A DNA stretch of 64,000 nucleotides from Pseudoalteromonas ulvae UL12 (GCF_014925405.1 NZ_AQHJ01000028.1:310001-374000), one strand, 5' to 3'. Positions 24,661-34,775 are shown, counted from the stretch's first letter. Notes: a model not told the origin generated them from the sequence alone. A program made the numbers and translations.

Positions 24661-25458
24661 ATGCTTTTTTGGCCCAAACGATCATTGCTAAGTGTTTGCC
24701 TATGTCTCTTTTATTTTAGTTTTTCCTGTCGCAGTGCCCCTCAACCAGTCACTATTGTCACTGACGACAGCTACCCGCCCTATTCTTTTTACCACGATGG
24801 TGAATTACACGGAATGTATATTGAATTAGTGCGGGCAGCGGCGGAATATTTGAAAGATGACTATAAAATCGAGATTGTGGCAGAGCCTTGGAAACGAGCA
24901 TTGGCTTCTATTGAGAATGGACAGGCGTTTGCGATTTTGCCACCGTATAAACATACCGAAAAACGACCCTATATTTGGCCTTATTCCATTCCTATTTTTA
25001 ATGAAGTCGTGGTGGCATTTTGTCGAAACAACGTTGATTTATTTACTGCTGTGATCTCGTCCTTTGACCGTGAACACCCGCCTATCAATGTTGGAATTAA
25101 TGCTGGTTTTTTGATTCTCAACGATGAATTAGAACGCGCTGCGGCACAAAAGCGCATCATCGTCTGGGAAAATAAAAGTACCCATGCAAACCTAGTAAAA
25201 CTACTGCGCGGCCGTATTGACTGTTATGTGAATGATCGCCGCTCTACGCTTTGGGAAATGGATCAATTACGTTATACCGACCCCAGTATCAATATGAGCC
25301 ACATCAGCGAAAACATGGTGGTCATTAGCCGTGCAGCGTATATTGGATATGCTAAAGATGAGTCCGGTCGATTTTCCTACAAAGATGATTTCGTTAAAAA
25401 AATGAATGCAGCACTCAATTTAGTACTGCAACATAAAGACTGGTCCCAGTACAAATAA
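24661..25458 (+). CDS. Periplasmic solute-binding protein (SBP_bac_3 family)
   Basis: A 265-residue exported protein with an N-terminal signal (LSVCLCLFYFSFSC; the CRS could be a lipobox but is not convincing). The mature part opens with the SBP_bac_3 pattern VTIVTDDSYPPYSFYHDG and has AEPWKRALASIENGQAFAILP, as in many amino-acid binding relatives. ATG 24661 follows the porin stop by two bases. No permease is present. Pairing with a porin suggests uptake or sensing of the same compound, though transport across the inner membrane would need proteins coded elsewhere. Confidence 0.78.
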   Translation: MLFWPKRSLLSVCLCLFYFSFSCRSAPQPVTIVTDDSYPPYSFYHDGELHGMYIELVRAAAEYLKDDYKIEIVAEPWKRALASIENGQAFAILPPYKHTEKRPYIWPYSIPIFNEVVVAFCRNNVDLFTAVISSFDREHPPINVGINAGFLILNDELERAAAQKRIIVWENKSTHANLVKLLRGRIDCYVNDRRSTLWEMDQLRYTDPSINMSHISENMVVISRAAYIGYAKDESGRFSYKDDFVKKMNAALNLVLQHKDWSQYK

Positions 25459-25593
25459 CAATTCTTTTGGTGATTTGCCACTTCATAGCGAACTATCAAT
25501 ATTATTTTCTATTCTTCACTATTATTATTGCCTCTTGTGCAATAAAGTACGCAGCAAGTAATTAAGCCACTCATAATACTAAGAAAGGCAACT

Positions 25594-26796
25594 ATGTTTC
25601 GTTCAAAATACTGCACAACAGTACTACTGCTGTGTACCTTACTGCCGACATTGTGTTGGGCTGATGATATTAGCGTTTTTTTTAATCGGGCTGTGACTCC
25701 ACCTGCACAGCAAGCCAATCTTGAAGACAAAATAATCGAGCTCATCGGTAGTGCTAAATCAAGCTTGTATATTGCCATCTATGATTTGGATCTAACAGCG
25801 ATTGCTCATGCCATTGTTGCTGCCAAAAACCGCTCTGTTGATGTGAGGTTAATTACTGATAAAGACAATATCGGCCATGATAATAAGCTGGTGTTGTCTA
25901 TTTTAGATCAAGGTGGCGTGCCCTGGATTGACGACACAGAAAATGGCTCAAAAGGCTCCGGGATCCAACACAATAAATTTATGATTATTGATATGCAAAC
26001 CGTCCTCACTGGGAGCACGAACTTTACTCAATCAGGTATTCACGGTGATCGCAATAAAGATGGCGTGTTAATCAGTCAAGGAAATGATAATCATATTGTG
26101 ATCATTGATTCTGTGCAGCTAGCAGATCAGTTTAAGCAACAGTTTTTATTCATGTGGGGAGATGGACCGGGTTTGTCCAACAATTCATTATTTGGGCTCG
26201 CTAAACCGGACCATCCACTGACCACTGTGTTTACCACTCACGAAAACATTAAGATTGATGTGCAGTTTACCCCGCAATCCCCTTCTCAATACAGTGGCTC
26301 TAGCCTAGATTCAATCGAAAAAGTGATCCTCACAGCGCAAAAACACATCTACCTTGCACAATTTGTAATAAGTAGCCAAAACATCGCAAACGCTATGTAT
26401 GCACGCCATCAGCAAGGAGTAGCAGTCAAAGGTCTTGGCGATGCCTCGTTTTTTTCTCGCTATTATTCTGAGTTTATGGATATGAAAGGCATTGAAAAAC
26501 GCAGCCCAAAAGGACTCGTCGAAAGTGATGGCTTCACCGGTTTGGCCAATAACGTGTGGCAAAAACCTGCTGACGTTCGTATCGCAAATATGACAAATGG
26601 TGATAAATGGCACCATAAATATATGGTTGTGGATAATACCGTCATTACAGGCTCACACAATTTAAGTGGTGCCGCTGCATTTAAGAATGATGAAAACATT
26701 GTTGTCATTTATGATCAACAAACCGCAGCGGAGTTTGCTGCACATTTTAATTATTCATTTTGCTTAGCAGGCAACGCTCAGCCTTGTATGCTTTAA
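25594..26796 (+). CDS. Exported phospholipase-D-superfamily protein, possible nuclease
   Basis: A 400-residue protein with a signal peptide ending LCWADD and two HKD motifs: QHNKFMIIDMQTVLTGSTNF in the first half and WHHKYMVVDNTVITGSHNLSG in the second. The GSTNF/GSHNLS endings after each HKD are those of Nuc-type endonucleases and related PLD enzymes. This would be a periplasmic or secreted phosphodiesterase on nucleic acid or lipid; the choice is not settled by sequence. The last four bases overlap the convergent DUF6436-like gene. Confidence 0.85.
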   Translation: MFRSKYCTTVLLLCTLLPTLCWADDISVFFNRAVTPPAQQANLEDKIIELIGSAKSSLYIAIYDLDLTAIAHAIVAAKNRSVDVRLITDKDNIGHDNKLVLSILDQGGVPWIDDTENGSKGSGIQHNKFMIIDMQTVLTGSTNFTQSGIHGDRNKDGVLISQGNDNHIVIIDSVQLADQFKQQFLFMWGDGPGLSNNSLFGLAKPDHPLTTVFTTHENIKIDVQFTPQSPSQYSGSSLDSIEKVILTAQKHIYLAQFVISSQNIANAMYARHQQGVAVKGLGDASFFSRYYSEFMDMKGIEKRSPKGLVESDGFTGLANNVWQKPADVRIANMTNGDKWHHKYMVVDNTVITGSHNLSGAAAFKNDENIVVIYDQQTAAEFAAHFNYSFCLAGNAQPCML

Positions 26797-27353
26797 CTTG
26801 TAGCGCAATAACATCCCTTTGCTTGGTTAAGCACCAATGCAGAATTAAACCCTTTTTGTAAATTGTTGAGTACTGCTGACACGACACCGGTTTTCTCTGT
26901 ACAAGCAAACCCTTGCCCATATGGCCCCAAATACGCTAATTCCCCTGCATTGTTGATGATTAACGTTGCAGGTGTGGAAGGGATAACTGACTTTAAATTG
27001 TTGGTTATTTCAAGATTAATAATCTGCATACCCAGTGCTTGGGCTTGAGTATTTAAGGTCTCAATGTGGGATTGACTAGTGACATTACAGTGACATTTAG
27101 CTTGGCTAAGATGAAACAAGGTGGCTCTTTGTGCTCGACTAAACTCAGGCTCTCTCGCATTTTGTTCTGCTAAGATTGCAGCCACAATTCCTTGATGAGA
27201 TTGCAGTGCCAATATTCCCTGAGGATCAAATTCTACTACTTTTTTGCTCATAAAATAGGTAGCAGCACTTAAAGTCAGCAAAACCCATAAAACCACTAAT
27301 CCGTAATGGTGTTTTGTTACATGACTCGTTGGGCTACTATTTGAAACTGGCAA
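26793..27353 (-). CDS. Membrane-anchored thioredoxin-like protein (DUF6436-like)
   Basis: A 186-residue protein with one N-terminal membrane segment at about 17-36 and a periplasmic thioredoxin-fold-like domain. It has an AKCHCNV motif where a thioredoxin would have Cxx[24 protein letters not shown] as the cis-proline/strand region, and further cysteines in GFACTE and GCYCAT. The resemblance to DUF6436 is from memory. Its start lies 17 bases inside the 3' end of the chemoreceptor gene, so the two are translated together. A redox role is plausible, unproven. Confidence 0.65.
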   Translation of the reverse strand: MPVSNSSPTSHVTKHHYGLVVLWVLLTLSAATYFMSKKVVEFDPQGILALQSHQGIVAAILAEQNAREPEFSRAQRATLFHLSQAKCHCNVTSQSHIETLNTQAQALGMQIINLEITNNLKSVIPSTPATLIINNAGELAYLGPYGQGFACTEKTGVVSAVLNNLQKGFNSALVLNQAKGCYCATS

Positions 27354-28803
27354 TATTACGTCCGAGTGTTTCTGTCGAGCTTTTTATTTTGTCCGTCTCC
27401 TTAGAAAGTAATTCAATTTGATTTAAGTCACCAAGACTTGCTTGTTTCATGTTATCTGTACTAGAGGCAATACTCGATGTTGTTGAAGATTGCTCATCCA
27501 CTGCACTTGCCACCGAAGTCGCGATATCACTCGATAAATTCACTAAATGAGATGCTTCTTTCATTTGTTCGTTTGCTTCATTTGCCACTGACAACACCCC
27601 ATCAACAATTGCGATACAATCCTGCATCGCATCTGTCGAACTTTTTGAGTAAGTGTTGAGTTCTGATATTGTTTTAGCAATTTTGGTGGTGCTGTCTTTA
27701 GTTCGATTTGCTAAAGCCCGTACTTCATCGGCCACGACTGCAAAACCCCTGCCTTGCTCCCCTGCTCGTGCTGCTTCAATAGCGGCATTAAGAGCCAAAA
27801 GGTTTGTTTGTTCTGCTATTCCGGTGATTTCTGATAATACTGATGTAATCACCTCACTGGCTTTTGCTAACTCTTGGATTTGACCACTGGTACTGTTTAG
27901 CGCCTCTAGTAACATATTATTTTTGTTATTAATTTCTTTAATATTGCGCTCAGTACCTTGTGTTAACTGATTAGCCTGATCCATTTGGCTACTCAGTTGA
28001 TTGGTTTGGCTTGCAATCATATTAACCGTATCAAGTAGTTGCTCTACTGAGATTGCGATGTGTTCGTTTTCTTGCTTTCTAATCGACGCTGATGAGAATA
28101 AGGATTTTTTTAAATTTGCTAAATGGGTTGTATTTGTCACTAAATCATTGACTTGGTTTTTGGTGTCCGCGATTAATGTATTAAGTAATACCAGTAATTC
28201 ATTAAATCCATCAAGGATTTGGTTGTTTTTTGCGTTGGCACGAATCGATAAATCAATGGCTTGTTTATTTTGTGTTAGTTGCTCGGTGACGAGCGATAAT
28301 TCAATGCCTACGTAGCTATCATCTCGCATGGTTTTTGCAATGTATCCCGCAATAATCGACTCAACAATGGCATAAACGGCATGGATCAACACCGTTGAAA
28401 ACTGTAAGCGGTCTTGATCAAAAATATACACGCCTACATCGTTCATTTGCATAAAATAAAATGATAGATGATGAACAGCAATGACTGTTATTGCTGTTAT
28501 AAATACTTTCCAATCACTAAAGATAATTAAAAAAGCCATCAATATGAAAATCTCAAAGTGCACTTCTATAAGACCGTTCATTTGATGAATATGCAAACAC
28601 GCAAAAATCATGGCACCCAGAGCAGCTGAATGTCGTGTTAATGCACTATTTGGCGCTGAGTTAATTAAATAAATTGGCACCAGTAAGGCAGGCAACCCGA
28701 TGAGGATCATTTCTAAGTAGGTGCCATATACAAAAGACATAGCAACAGACTCTAAAAATAGCGCAATAAAAAGCACGATGAATAATTTACTTTGCGTCGT
28801 CAT
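27337..28803 (-). CDS. Methyl-accepting chemotaxis protein with histidine-rich multi-span membrane sensor
   Basis: A chemoreceptor without a periplasmic domain. The first 170 residues form about six membrane spans. They carry conserved-looking histidines: [19 protein letters not shown] and, after a DW pair, [11 protein letters not shown]. This arrangement recurs in a family of chemoreceptors and GGDEF proteins; the histidines could bind haem or a metal (inference). The signalling domain has [20 protein letters not shown] and [17 protein letters not shown] 28803 has GGA seven bases ahead; ATG 28815 is the alternative. There is no obvious HAMP. The downstream thioredoxin-like gene overlaps its end. 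Confidence 0.88.
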   Translation of the reverse strand: MTTQSKLFIVLFIALFLESVAMSFVYGTYLEMILIGLPALLVPIYLINSAPNSALTRHSAALGAMIFACLHIHQMNGLIEVHFEIFILMAFLIIFSDWKVFITAITVIAVHHLSFYFMQMNDVGVYIFDQDRLQFSTVLIHAVYAIVESIIAGYIAKTMRDDSYVGIELSLVTEQLTQNKQAIDLSIRANAKNNQILDGFNELLVLLNTLIADTKNQVNDLVTNTTHLANLKKSLFSSASIRKQENEHIAISVEQLLDTVNMIASQTNQLSSQMDQANQLTQGTERNIKEINNKNNMLLEALNSTSGQIQELAKASEVITSVLSEITGIAEQTNLLALNAAIEAARAGEQGRGFAVVADEVRALANRTKDSTTKIAKTISELNTYSKSSTDAMQDCIAIVDGVLSVANEANEQMKEASHLVNLSSDIATSVASAVDEQSSTTSSIASSTDNMKQASLGDLNQIELLSKETDKIKSSTETLGRNIASFK

Positions 28804-28998
28804 ATTTGCATCCAAAAAGTCATAGTTTTGTGATTTAGGGGTTGTTTACTCAAAATGCGTTTTAATTCATCTCGCATAAACTATAGTGAAGCGAACAAAG
28901 ACTACCAAATTGAATGCTCTGATTTACGCTGTTAATTTCTCATTCCTTCAATACGTTATTGTGAATAGCGCACGAATTTGCTGTAATAATCCCTCAGC

Positions 28999-29034
28999 TG
29001 ATACAAAGTGATACATTTGCACAAGATGTGATAC
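28999..29034. promoter_or_regulatory. Phased TGATAC direct repeats upstream of the MipA operon
   Basis: TGATAC at 28999, 29009 and 29029, that is 10 and then 20 bp apart, with a weaker TGCAC element near 29018. In-phase direct repeats are the usual binding sites of OmpR-family regulators, and such a regulator is encoded in the operon that starts 65 bp downstream. Confidence 0.6.
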
Positions 29035-29098
29035 GTCTTTTTGTCTGGCATCTTCATAGACTAAGGGCAACTTAATAAAAAACGTTCACAGGGAATTT

Positions 29099-30127
29099 AT
29101 GAGACATTTACCAAAAACATTGTTAGCAACACTTATTTCAAGCACATTTTTTCTGACTCCTTCTTTTTACAGTCTGGCCTCTGAGCCTGTCGATGTGGAT
29201 CCGAAGACACCTGTTGCAAAAGAGCAATCATCACAAAATCCTTCTCTCACTCAGGATGATTATCGCCAAATACTGATTGATTTTGAGAATGAGCAAAACA
29301 CCCAATGCACTATCAAGTGCAACAACAAAGATACACATAGTATTGAAATAAAACGCGATGATGAAGAACAAGCCAACGATGACGATGTGCATTTTCGGAT
29401 TGAATCAAATCCAAGAGATGGCTTTTATCTTGGCCTAAGTGCAATCAGCACTTTTGGGGATGACTTTCGTTATTTATCAGCCGATGAGCCTAGTTCAGAA
29501 TTTGATATCGACCTTAACTATCGGTTGCAATTACTCGGATTTTTTATTGAGTCACCGGGCCTTGCAACCCGAAGAATGCACGGCATGTACTCTTTACCAG
29601 CTTGGGGATTTAATTTAATTAATACACCCACTTGGTCGTTTGATGTTTTTTATCAACGGGATAACCAAGGCATTGAAGGGCTTGAAGGGTTAAACGTGCA
29701 AAGCCAGCACAAACGAGGCGGTTTTAGAGCCACGGGGTATTTTGACAATAGTCATTTAGAGCTTATTTACTCCCCTTTTAGCCGCAACGAAATCGGCAGT
29801 GACGGTGTTGAAACTTCGGTTTCGTATCGCTATGACGGACAGTTTAAAAATTGGAGTTATTATGCCAATGTCGGCATGCAATATCGTTCTCGAGAAGTCA
29901 CGCCGCACTCGAATACCTTGTTTGAATACGACTCGCGCAGCGGTTTATCAAAAAGTGCAGGACTGAGTCACAGTGCAGAAATTGGCTTTGAGTATCCGCT
30001 TTCAACCGATTGGGTGTTCGGCACTTTCATTAATTACACTGAACTCTCAAATCGTGTCAGCCTCGAGCGCCCTGAAGTGGTCGAAGACGGTTACCGAGCA
30101 GGTTTAATTTTAAGTTTTGTTTTTTAA
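29099..30127 (+). CDS. MipA/OmpV-family outer-membrane protein
   Basis: A 342-residue exported protein. After a signal peptide (ending YSLASE) comes an acidic, low-complexity stretch to about 95, then a beta-barrel that starts GFYLGLSAISTFGDD and ends AGLILSFVF, with the MipA/OmpV hallmarks YRLQLLGFFIESPGL and WGFNLINTPTWSFDVFY. MipA in E. coli is a scaffold for murein synthesis and hydrolysis; OmpV in Vibrio is an osmoregulated outer-membrane protein. It heads a four-gene operon with a DUF3019 protein and a two-component system, an arrangement I recall from Shewanella and relatives. The acidic insert is unusual. Confidence 0.82.
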   Translation: MRHLPKTLLATLISSTFFLTPSFYSLASEPVDVDPKTPVAKEQSSQNPSLTQDDYRQILIDFENEQNTQCTIKCNNKDTHSIEIKRDDEEQANDDDVHFRIESNPRDGFYLGLSAISTFGDDFRYLSADEPSSEFDIDLNYRLQLLGFFIESPGLATRRMHGMYSLPAWGFNLINTPTWSFDVFYQRDNQGIEGLEGLNVQSQHKRGGFRATGYFDNSHLELIYSPFSRNEIGSDGVETSVSYRYDGQFKNWSYYANVGMQYRSREVTPHSNTLFEYDSRSGLSKSAGLSHSAEIGFEYPLSTDWVFGTFINYTELSNRVSLERPEVVEDGYRAGLILSFVF

Positions 30128-30137
30128 GGTGATCACC

Positions 30138-30563
30138 ATGAAGCACATTTTAAAACAAACTCGAACAACACTTATTTGGCTATTAGCCAGTATTGTTGCA
30201 TGGCTGTGTTTCACAACGCTCACTATGCAAAGTGCTTATGCACAACAAGATCAGCTCACATTATTGCCGGCCCAATGTGTGGCCATGCAACAAGGACAAG
30301 ATTGTTATGTCACTGTTGAGCTTAATTGGTCGAGCAAAGTTGCTGATGATTATTGCCTTTTTGCAAACAACCGAGCCGCCCCCCTACAGTGCTGGAAAAC
30401 GAGGCAAACAGGAATATTTAAGGGAGAAATTAAAACCAAACAATCAATTGATTTTCAATTGTCGACTCCTGATCGCACCGTGATCCTATCAACCGCACAA
30501 TTAACGGTTGCTTGGGTTCATAAAAAGAAAGGCAAACCCAGAACTTCTTGGCGATTATTTTAA
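30138..30563 (+). CDS. DUF3019-family exported protein
   Basis: A 141-residue protein with a signal peptide ending SAYAQQD and a small domain with cysteine pattern LLPAQCVAMQQGQDCYVTVELNW, DDYCLF and LQCWKT, the DUF3019 signature as I know it. ATG 30138 follows the MipA stop by ten bases. DUF3019 proteins are regularly found between MipA/OmpV and an RstAB-like two-component pair, so it is likely a periplasmic accessory of that system. Its molecular role is unknown. Confidence 0.8.
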   Translation: MKHILKQTRTTLIWLLASIVAWLCFTTLTMQSAYAQQDQLTLLPAQCVAMQQGQDCYVTVELNWSSKVADDYCLFANNRAAPLQCWKTRQTGIFKGEIKTKQSIDFQLSTPDRTVILSTAQLTVAWVHKKKGKPRTSWRLF

Positions 30564-30589
30564 TCGCCAAGCCATTTTAAGGCCCCTGT

Positions 30590-31315
30590 ATGGACTCAAA
30601 TCACAGCGCACATTTACTGTTAGTCGAAGATGATATCGAACTTGCACAGTGGATCAGTGAATACCTGACTGCTCGCCAATATACTGTCACCACATGTCAT
30701 CGCGGTGATGACGCAGTTGAACTGATTAAAACCCTTAATCCTGATTGCGTGTTACTGGATGGCATGCTGCCAGGCATGGATGGTTTTGATGTATGTAAAA
30801 CAGTCAGGCCTGATTTTATTAATCCGATCATCATGATCACGGCGCGAGATGAAGAAATAGATGAAATTTTAGGTCTCGAAATGGGCGCTGATGATTACAT
30901 AACTAAGCCAGTTCGTGCCCGAGTCTTACTGGCTCGTATCAAAGGCTTATTGCGCCAACAAGAGCGACTAGTCTCACCGTCTCCCCAAGATAATCGCGGT
31001 AATGAACAGATCCTGCAATTTAATAGTTTATCCATCAATGAACTGAACCGCTCGGTGATCTTAAATGACGAGAGCATCAAGCTGTCCTCGAATGAATTTG
31101 ATGTACTGTGGTTTCTCGCGCAACGCGCCGGTGAAGTCGTGCTTCGTGAAGCGCTCGTCAGCCATTTTAGAGGGTTTGAATACGATGGTTTTGATCGTTC
31201 AATTGATTTACGCATCTCACGTATTCGTAAAAAATTACACGATAACTCTGCGCAGCCATTTCGGATTAAAACCATTTGGGGCAAAGGGTATTTATTTGCC
31301 GCAGATCAGTGGTAA
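30590..31315 (+). CDS. OmpR-family response regulator (RstA-like)
   Basis: A 241-residue regulator. The receiver domain has the acidic pair VEDD, phosphoacceptor aspartate in NPDCVLLDGMLPGMDG, the threonine in MITARD and the lysine in ADDYITKP. The C-terminal winged helix (KLSSNEFDVLWFLAQRAGEV, then RSIDLRISRIRKKL and IWGKGYLF) binds DNA. It lies between DUF3019 and the cognate kinase and probably controls the operon itself through the repeats at 28999-29034. Confidence 0.9.
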   Translation: MDSNHSAHLLLVEDDIELAQWISEYLTARQYTVTTCHRGDDAVELIKTLNPDCVLLDGMLPGMDGFDVCKTVRPDFINPIIMITARDEEIDEILGLEMGADDYITKPVRARVLLARIKGLLRQQERLVSPSPQDNRGNEQILQFNSLSINELNRSVILNDESIKLSSNEFDVLWFLAQRAGEVVLREALVSHFRGFEYDGFDRSIDLRISRIRKKLHDNSAQPFRIKTIWGKGYLFAADQW

Positions 31316-31320
31316 CCACG

Positions 31321-32625
31321 ATGCGTAATTTAACCATATCGTTATTATTCATGGTCCTAATCGCAACAATTGGTTTAGGTTGGGTGTTTGATAATGTCTA
31401 TCAACAGTTTACTGATCACACCCAGCAGGCGAATGCTGAACCTATCGCCATTATTGAACAATTAGGGCAGCAGATTGCTCTCACCCTGAATCACATGCCG
31501 CAACCAGAAGCCTTTATTGAACAGTGGCAATCAGAGCAAGGTTACACCGTGTCTTTATCAGCCTTTGATGCCACTCCCTTACCTGAAATGCTCAAAACTC
31601 ATCTCAAGCAAGGTCAACCCTTGTTACTTGAAACAGAACATGATTTAGCGTTTTATTATTACCTGCCGGCAAAACACAGTTTATTCATTCTTCGCGCACC
31701 GGCATTGCAAAGTGCGTCACAAAACAACATGGTTCAACTGAGTTTAACGGCCGCATTTTATCTGGCCGTACTGGCATTAATGGTTGTTTGGCTTTTTCCG
31801 TTAGGTAAACGCTTATTAGCCATTCGCCGAGCAGCCACGTTATTCGGACAAGGCAAACTTGATCAACGGATCGAAGTCAGTAGTATTTCGTATATTCGTG
31901 ATATCGAAACTGAGTTTAATCACATGGCTGATCGCATCGAAGCCTTAGTGCAAGATGTCAAATTGCTCAGTAGCGCTGTCTCCCACGATTTACGTACCCC
32001 TTTGGCGCGCATTCGTTTTGGCATTGATACCTTACAAGAAGAAGACGATCCCGTGATGCGTAAGCGCTACGAACAACGGATCAGCAACAATGTTGATGAA
32101 ATGGTTAATTTAGTCGAGACATTGCTCAACTATGCTCGCCTTGACCAAGCGATGCTCAAACTCAATAAATCGCCGTGTCAGTTAAATGAGCTCATTGAAG
32201 AATGCTTAAAGAACAAAACCTGTGATGGTATCGCGCTTTCATTTAGCTCAGCAACGAGTCCTGCAATTATTTACGGTGATCGTGCTTATTTATTAATTTT
32301 ATTTAATAATTTAATCGAAAATGCACTCAGGTATGGCCACTCAAACGTGGCGATTCGAATTGAGCAAACTGATCATCACATAACAGTTTTTATTGACGAT
32401 GACGGCCCTGGCATCGATCCTGTCGAGCTCAGTACCATTTTCAAACCGTTTATTCGCGGCGAGCGTCACCGTCAAACCACAAAAGGCTTTGGCATGGGAT
32501 TAGCCATCGTATCTCGCGTGTGTGAATGGCACCAAGCAACGCTCAGTATCAATCAATCCACTAGATTAGCAGGTGCATCTTTTCAAGTGACATTTCAGCA
32601 CTCGAATAAGAAGTATTGCTTATAA
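31321..32625 (+). CDS. Sensor histidine kinase (RstB-like)
   Basis: A 434-residue kinase with two membrane segments (about 4-22 and 142-163), a periplasmic sensor of some 120 residues, HAMP, and the transmitter. The H box is SSAVSHDLRTPLARIRFG, the N box NLIENALRYG, and the G boxes DDDGPGIDP and GFGMGLAIV. The start ATG 31321 is five bases after the response regulator stop. The signal is unknown; RstB of E. coli responds through PhoQ and acid. The transcript ends at the hairpin 32687-32723. Confidence 0.9.
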   Translation: MRNLTISLLFMVLIATIGLGWVFDNVYQQFTDHTQQANAEPIAIIEQLGQQIALTLNHMPQPEAFIEQWQSEQGYTVSLSAFDATPLPEMLKTHLKQGQPLLLETEHDLAFYYYLPAKHSLFILRAPALQSASQNNMVQLSLTAAFYLAVLALMVVWLFPLGKRLLAIRRAATLFGQGKLDQRIEVSSISYIRDIETEFNHMADRIEALVQDVKLLSSAVSHDLRTPLARIRFGIDTLQEEDDPVMRKRYEQRISNNVDEMVNLVETLLNYARLDQAMLKLNKSPCQLNELIEECLKNKTCDGIALSFSSATSPAIIYGDRAYLLILFNNLIENALRYGHSNVAIRIEQTDHHITVFIDDDGPGIDPVELSTIFKPFIRGERHRQTTKGFGMGLAIVSRVCEWHQATLSINQSTRLAGASFQVTFQHSNKKYCL

Positions 32626-32686
32626 AAATGGCAGCCATCGCGCCAATAAAGTGAAAAGATAAAGTGTAAAAAGAAAGTCTCACATT

Positions 32687-32723
32687 AAAGGCTGATAAGT
32701 TCATCGCAAACTTATCAGCCTTT
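32687..32723. terminator. Strong bidirectional terminator between kinase and amylase genes
   Basis: A 15-bp perfect stem AAAGGCTGATAAGTT / AACTTATCAGCCTTT around a seven-base loop, flanked by T on the plus side. It serves the kinase operon and, in reverse, the amylase gene. Confidence 0.85.
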
Positions 32724-32731
32724 TTAATTGC

Positions 32732-34732
32732 TTATAACGATAAAGCAATGTGCTGAGATTGATGAGCATCAAACTCAAACACATTCAATTTACCACACTC
32801 TGCAAAGTGATTATTACTGGTATAAGGCGCATTGGCTTGTGTGATATCCCCTTCCCACCCTTGGCCATTTTTAACAAAGGCTTTTAGTTCAAACCAACCA
32901 TTGACAGTATTACTGCAATCCATTTGCACATCAAACAACCAGTAATGCTGGCCGAATGTATTAAGCGATGTTTCACCGTAGCCGTGCTCTGATACTGTTT
33001 TTTTACTTCCCCAACTCGTTGGCCATAGATTAGTCGTCCAATCAAGCGGGCTGCCTTGCGCTTGGCTTGATTGCGACGTTTGCGCACCTTGCCAATCAAG
33101 CAAGGTATCGCCTTGTTTCCAAGGTGCTGTGGTTGGGTTAAGTAAATTATTGTGACGAATTGGCAATGAACAATCTGCCGGATTGGTATGGCAATCTCGT
33201 CCTATAGTGGCTGCAAATTGATGATCAATGCCACCGCGGATGAACATATCTTGCCCGCTTTGTGTTTGTGCCTTAATCAATACAGCTGTTCGCTGCCAGT
33301 TTGGTTCCACAACTGTCGTGGCTAACCGACTGTTTTTATGGATTGCAATTGCATTCATGCCACTCACATTTAAGGCTGTTAGCCCCTCATTGCTAACTGT
33401 GATCACCTCACCGCTACATTGTTGTTTATCACTTGAGAGACGACCTGAAAGTACATCACAATACTGTCCTGCTGCCAGCCCTGTTTGTACTGATGCTTGC
33501 ATAGGACTCGATTCTCGATTGATCGCTACAAACCCTTCTGCACCACGAGCAAAAGCAATTTGATTATTGCCATTGTCCCACCAATGATTAACTTGCCATG
33601 CCGCTGAGGTGTTGTTTCTAAAATCTACCGCACCGGCAATCATGTCTTTGCGATGTTCACATTGCCAGCCATCTGCGGTGCAATTAATCAGACCGTTTTG
33701 GTGCACTGACTGAGTTGGGCCGCCCGCATCAGTATCGTGGTGAAAATTATAACTCGACATCACTTTTGGGTAACCGTACGGATAAGCCAACATAAATACA
33801 TTAGCGAGTTCATATAGTTTACCATCGGCGAAAGTGACCACATTGCCAGCTCCACCATGACCCCGTTGATTATCATGGTTATCAACAAATACCACCGCGT
33901 TGTAGCTTGGCATCATGCCCCACGCTTCACCAAATTGACTTAACCAAGCCAGTTTGCCGGCCTTAAATGTGCGGCCTAATTCTGTGCTGTATTTAAATTC
34001 TGTCACTAATCCATTGTTAAAATATTCACTGGCAGATACCGCTTCGCTACCTTGGTCAATCACTTCTTGAAATATCAATGGCGAGCCATTAACTTTGGCT
34101 AAAATACTGGCGATGTCGCCGCTTGGCATATGCTTTGATGCATCTAAACGCATCCCTTTGACACCTAAGCTGACTAAGTCATTTAAAAAACCCGCTAAAG
34201 TGTCTTGAACATAATTTGATGCTGTATTTAAGTCAGCTAAGCCAACTAACTCACAATGCTGAACTCGCCATGGATTATTGCCATAATCTTCGCTATTAAT
34301 TGCACAGGTTTCGTGGAAATCTTGAGGACTGTAAATCGGGAATTGTTTAGTGGTAAATGAGTTGCCCGCGACCCCAACGCCACTGCCTGCGGCCATGTGA
34401 TTAATCACCGCATCGACATAAATGTCCACACCCACCGCCTGACAGCGATTAACCATATTGGCAAATGCTGCGCGATCACCGCCTCGGCTTTGGATTTGAT
34501 AGCTGACCGGTTGATAACGCGTCCACCATTGACTGCCGACAATGTGTTCATTTGGGGGTGAAACTTGTACCGCAGCATAGCCTTTTGGGCCTAAAAACGT
34601 TTCGCATTCATTGGCGATATCCTGCCAGTTCCATTCGAATAAATGCACAAATGTTGTCGGTGCAGCATATGTTAAGGGACTTGCTAACAGCATTAAACTG
34701 CCAGCGACTGTAGAGATTGTGCTTGTTTTCAT
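32732..34732 (-). CDS. Secreted alpha-amylase (GH13) close to Pseudoalteromonas haloplanktis AHA
   Basis: A 666-residue precursor. Signal peptide 1-23 or so (LASPLTYA), GH13 domain from [15 protein letters not shown], catalytic D197 (GMRLDASKH), E223 (FQEVIDQG) and D287 ([10 protein letters not shown]). Subtracting 23 signal residues gives D174, E200 and D264, the numbering of the cold-adapted P. haloplanktis amylase, whose sequence it follows closely. R195 and N285 of the chloride site are present in the right places. About 190 residues follow the catalytic part (from [11 protein letters not shown]), corresponding to the C-terminal secretion helper known for that enzyme. It hydrolyses starch outside the cell. 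It is monocistronic, with an inverted repeat 15 bp upstream of the start. Confidence 0.94.
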   Translation of the reverse strand: MKTSTISTVAGSLMLLASPLTYAAPTTFVHLFEWNWQDIANECETFLGPKGYAAVQVSPPNEHIVGSQWWTRYQPVSYQIQSRGGDRAAFANMVNRCQAVGVDIYVDAVINHMAAGSGVGVAGNSFTTKQFPIYSPQDFHETCAINSEDYGNNPWRVQHCELVGLADLNTASNYVQDTLAGFLNDLVSLGVKGMRLDASKHMPSGDIASILAKVNGSPLIFQEVIDQGSEAVSASEYFNNGLVTEFKYSTELGRTFKAGKLAWLSQFGEAWGMMPSYNAVVFVDNHDNQRGHGGAGNVVTFADGKLYELANVFMLAYPYGYPKVMSSYNFHHDTDAGGPTQSVHQNGLINCTADGWQCEHRKDMIAGAVDFRNNTSAAWQVNHWWDNGNNQIAFARGAEGFVAINRESSPMQASVQTGLAAGQYCDVLSGRLSSDKQQCSGEVITVSNEGLTALNVSGMNAIAIHKNSRLATTVVEPNWQRTAVLIKAQTQSGQDMFIRGGIDHQFAATIGRDCHTNPADCSLPIRHNNLLNPTTAPWKQGDTLLDWQGAQTSQSSQAQGSPLDWTTNLWPTSWGSKKTVSEHGYGETSLNTFGQHYWLFDVQMDCSNTVNGWFELKAFVKNGQGWEGDITQANAPYTSNNHFAECGKLNVFEFDAHQSQHIALSL

Positions 34733-34746
34733 GGTGTGTTCTCATT

Positions 34747-34775
34747 GTTATTGTTTACATTTAAATAACAATAAC
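34747..34775. promoter_or_regulatory. Inverted repeat upstream of the amylase gene
   Basis: GTTATTGTT (34747-34755) and AACAATAAC (34767-34775), a perfect nine-base dyad with an 11-base spacer, 15-43 bp before the amylase start. It could be an operator or a 5' leader hairpin. Confidence 0.45.
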
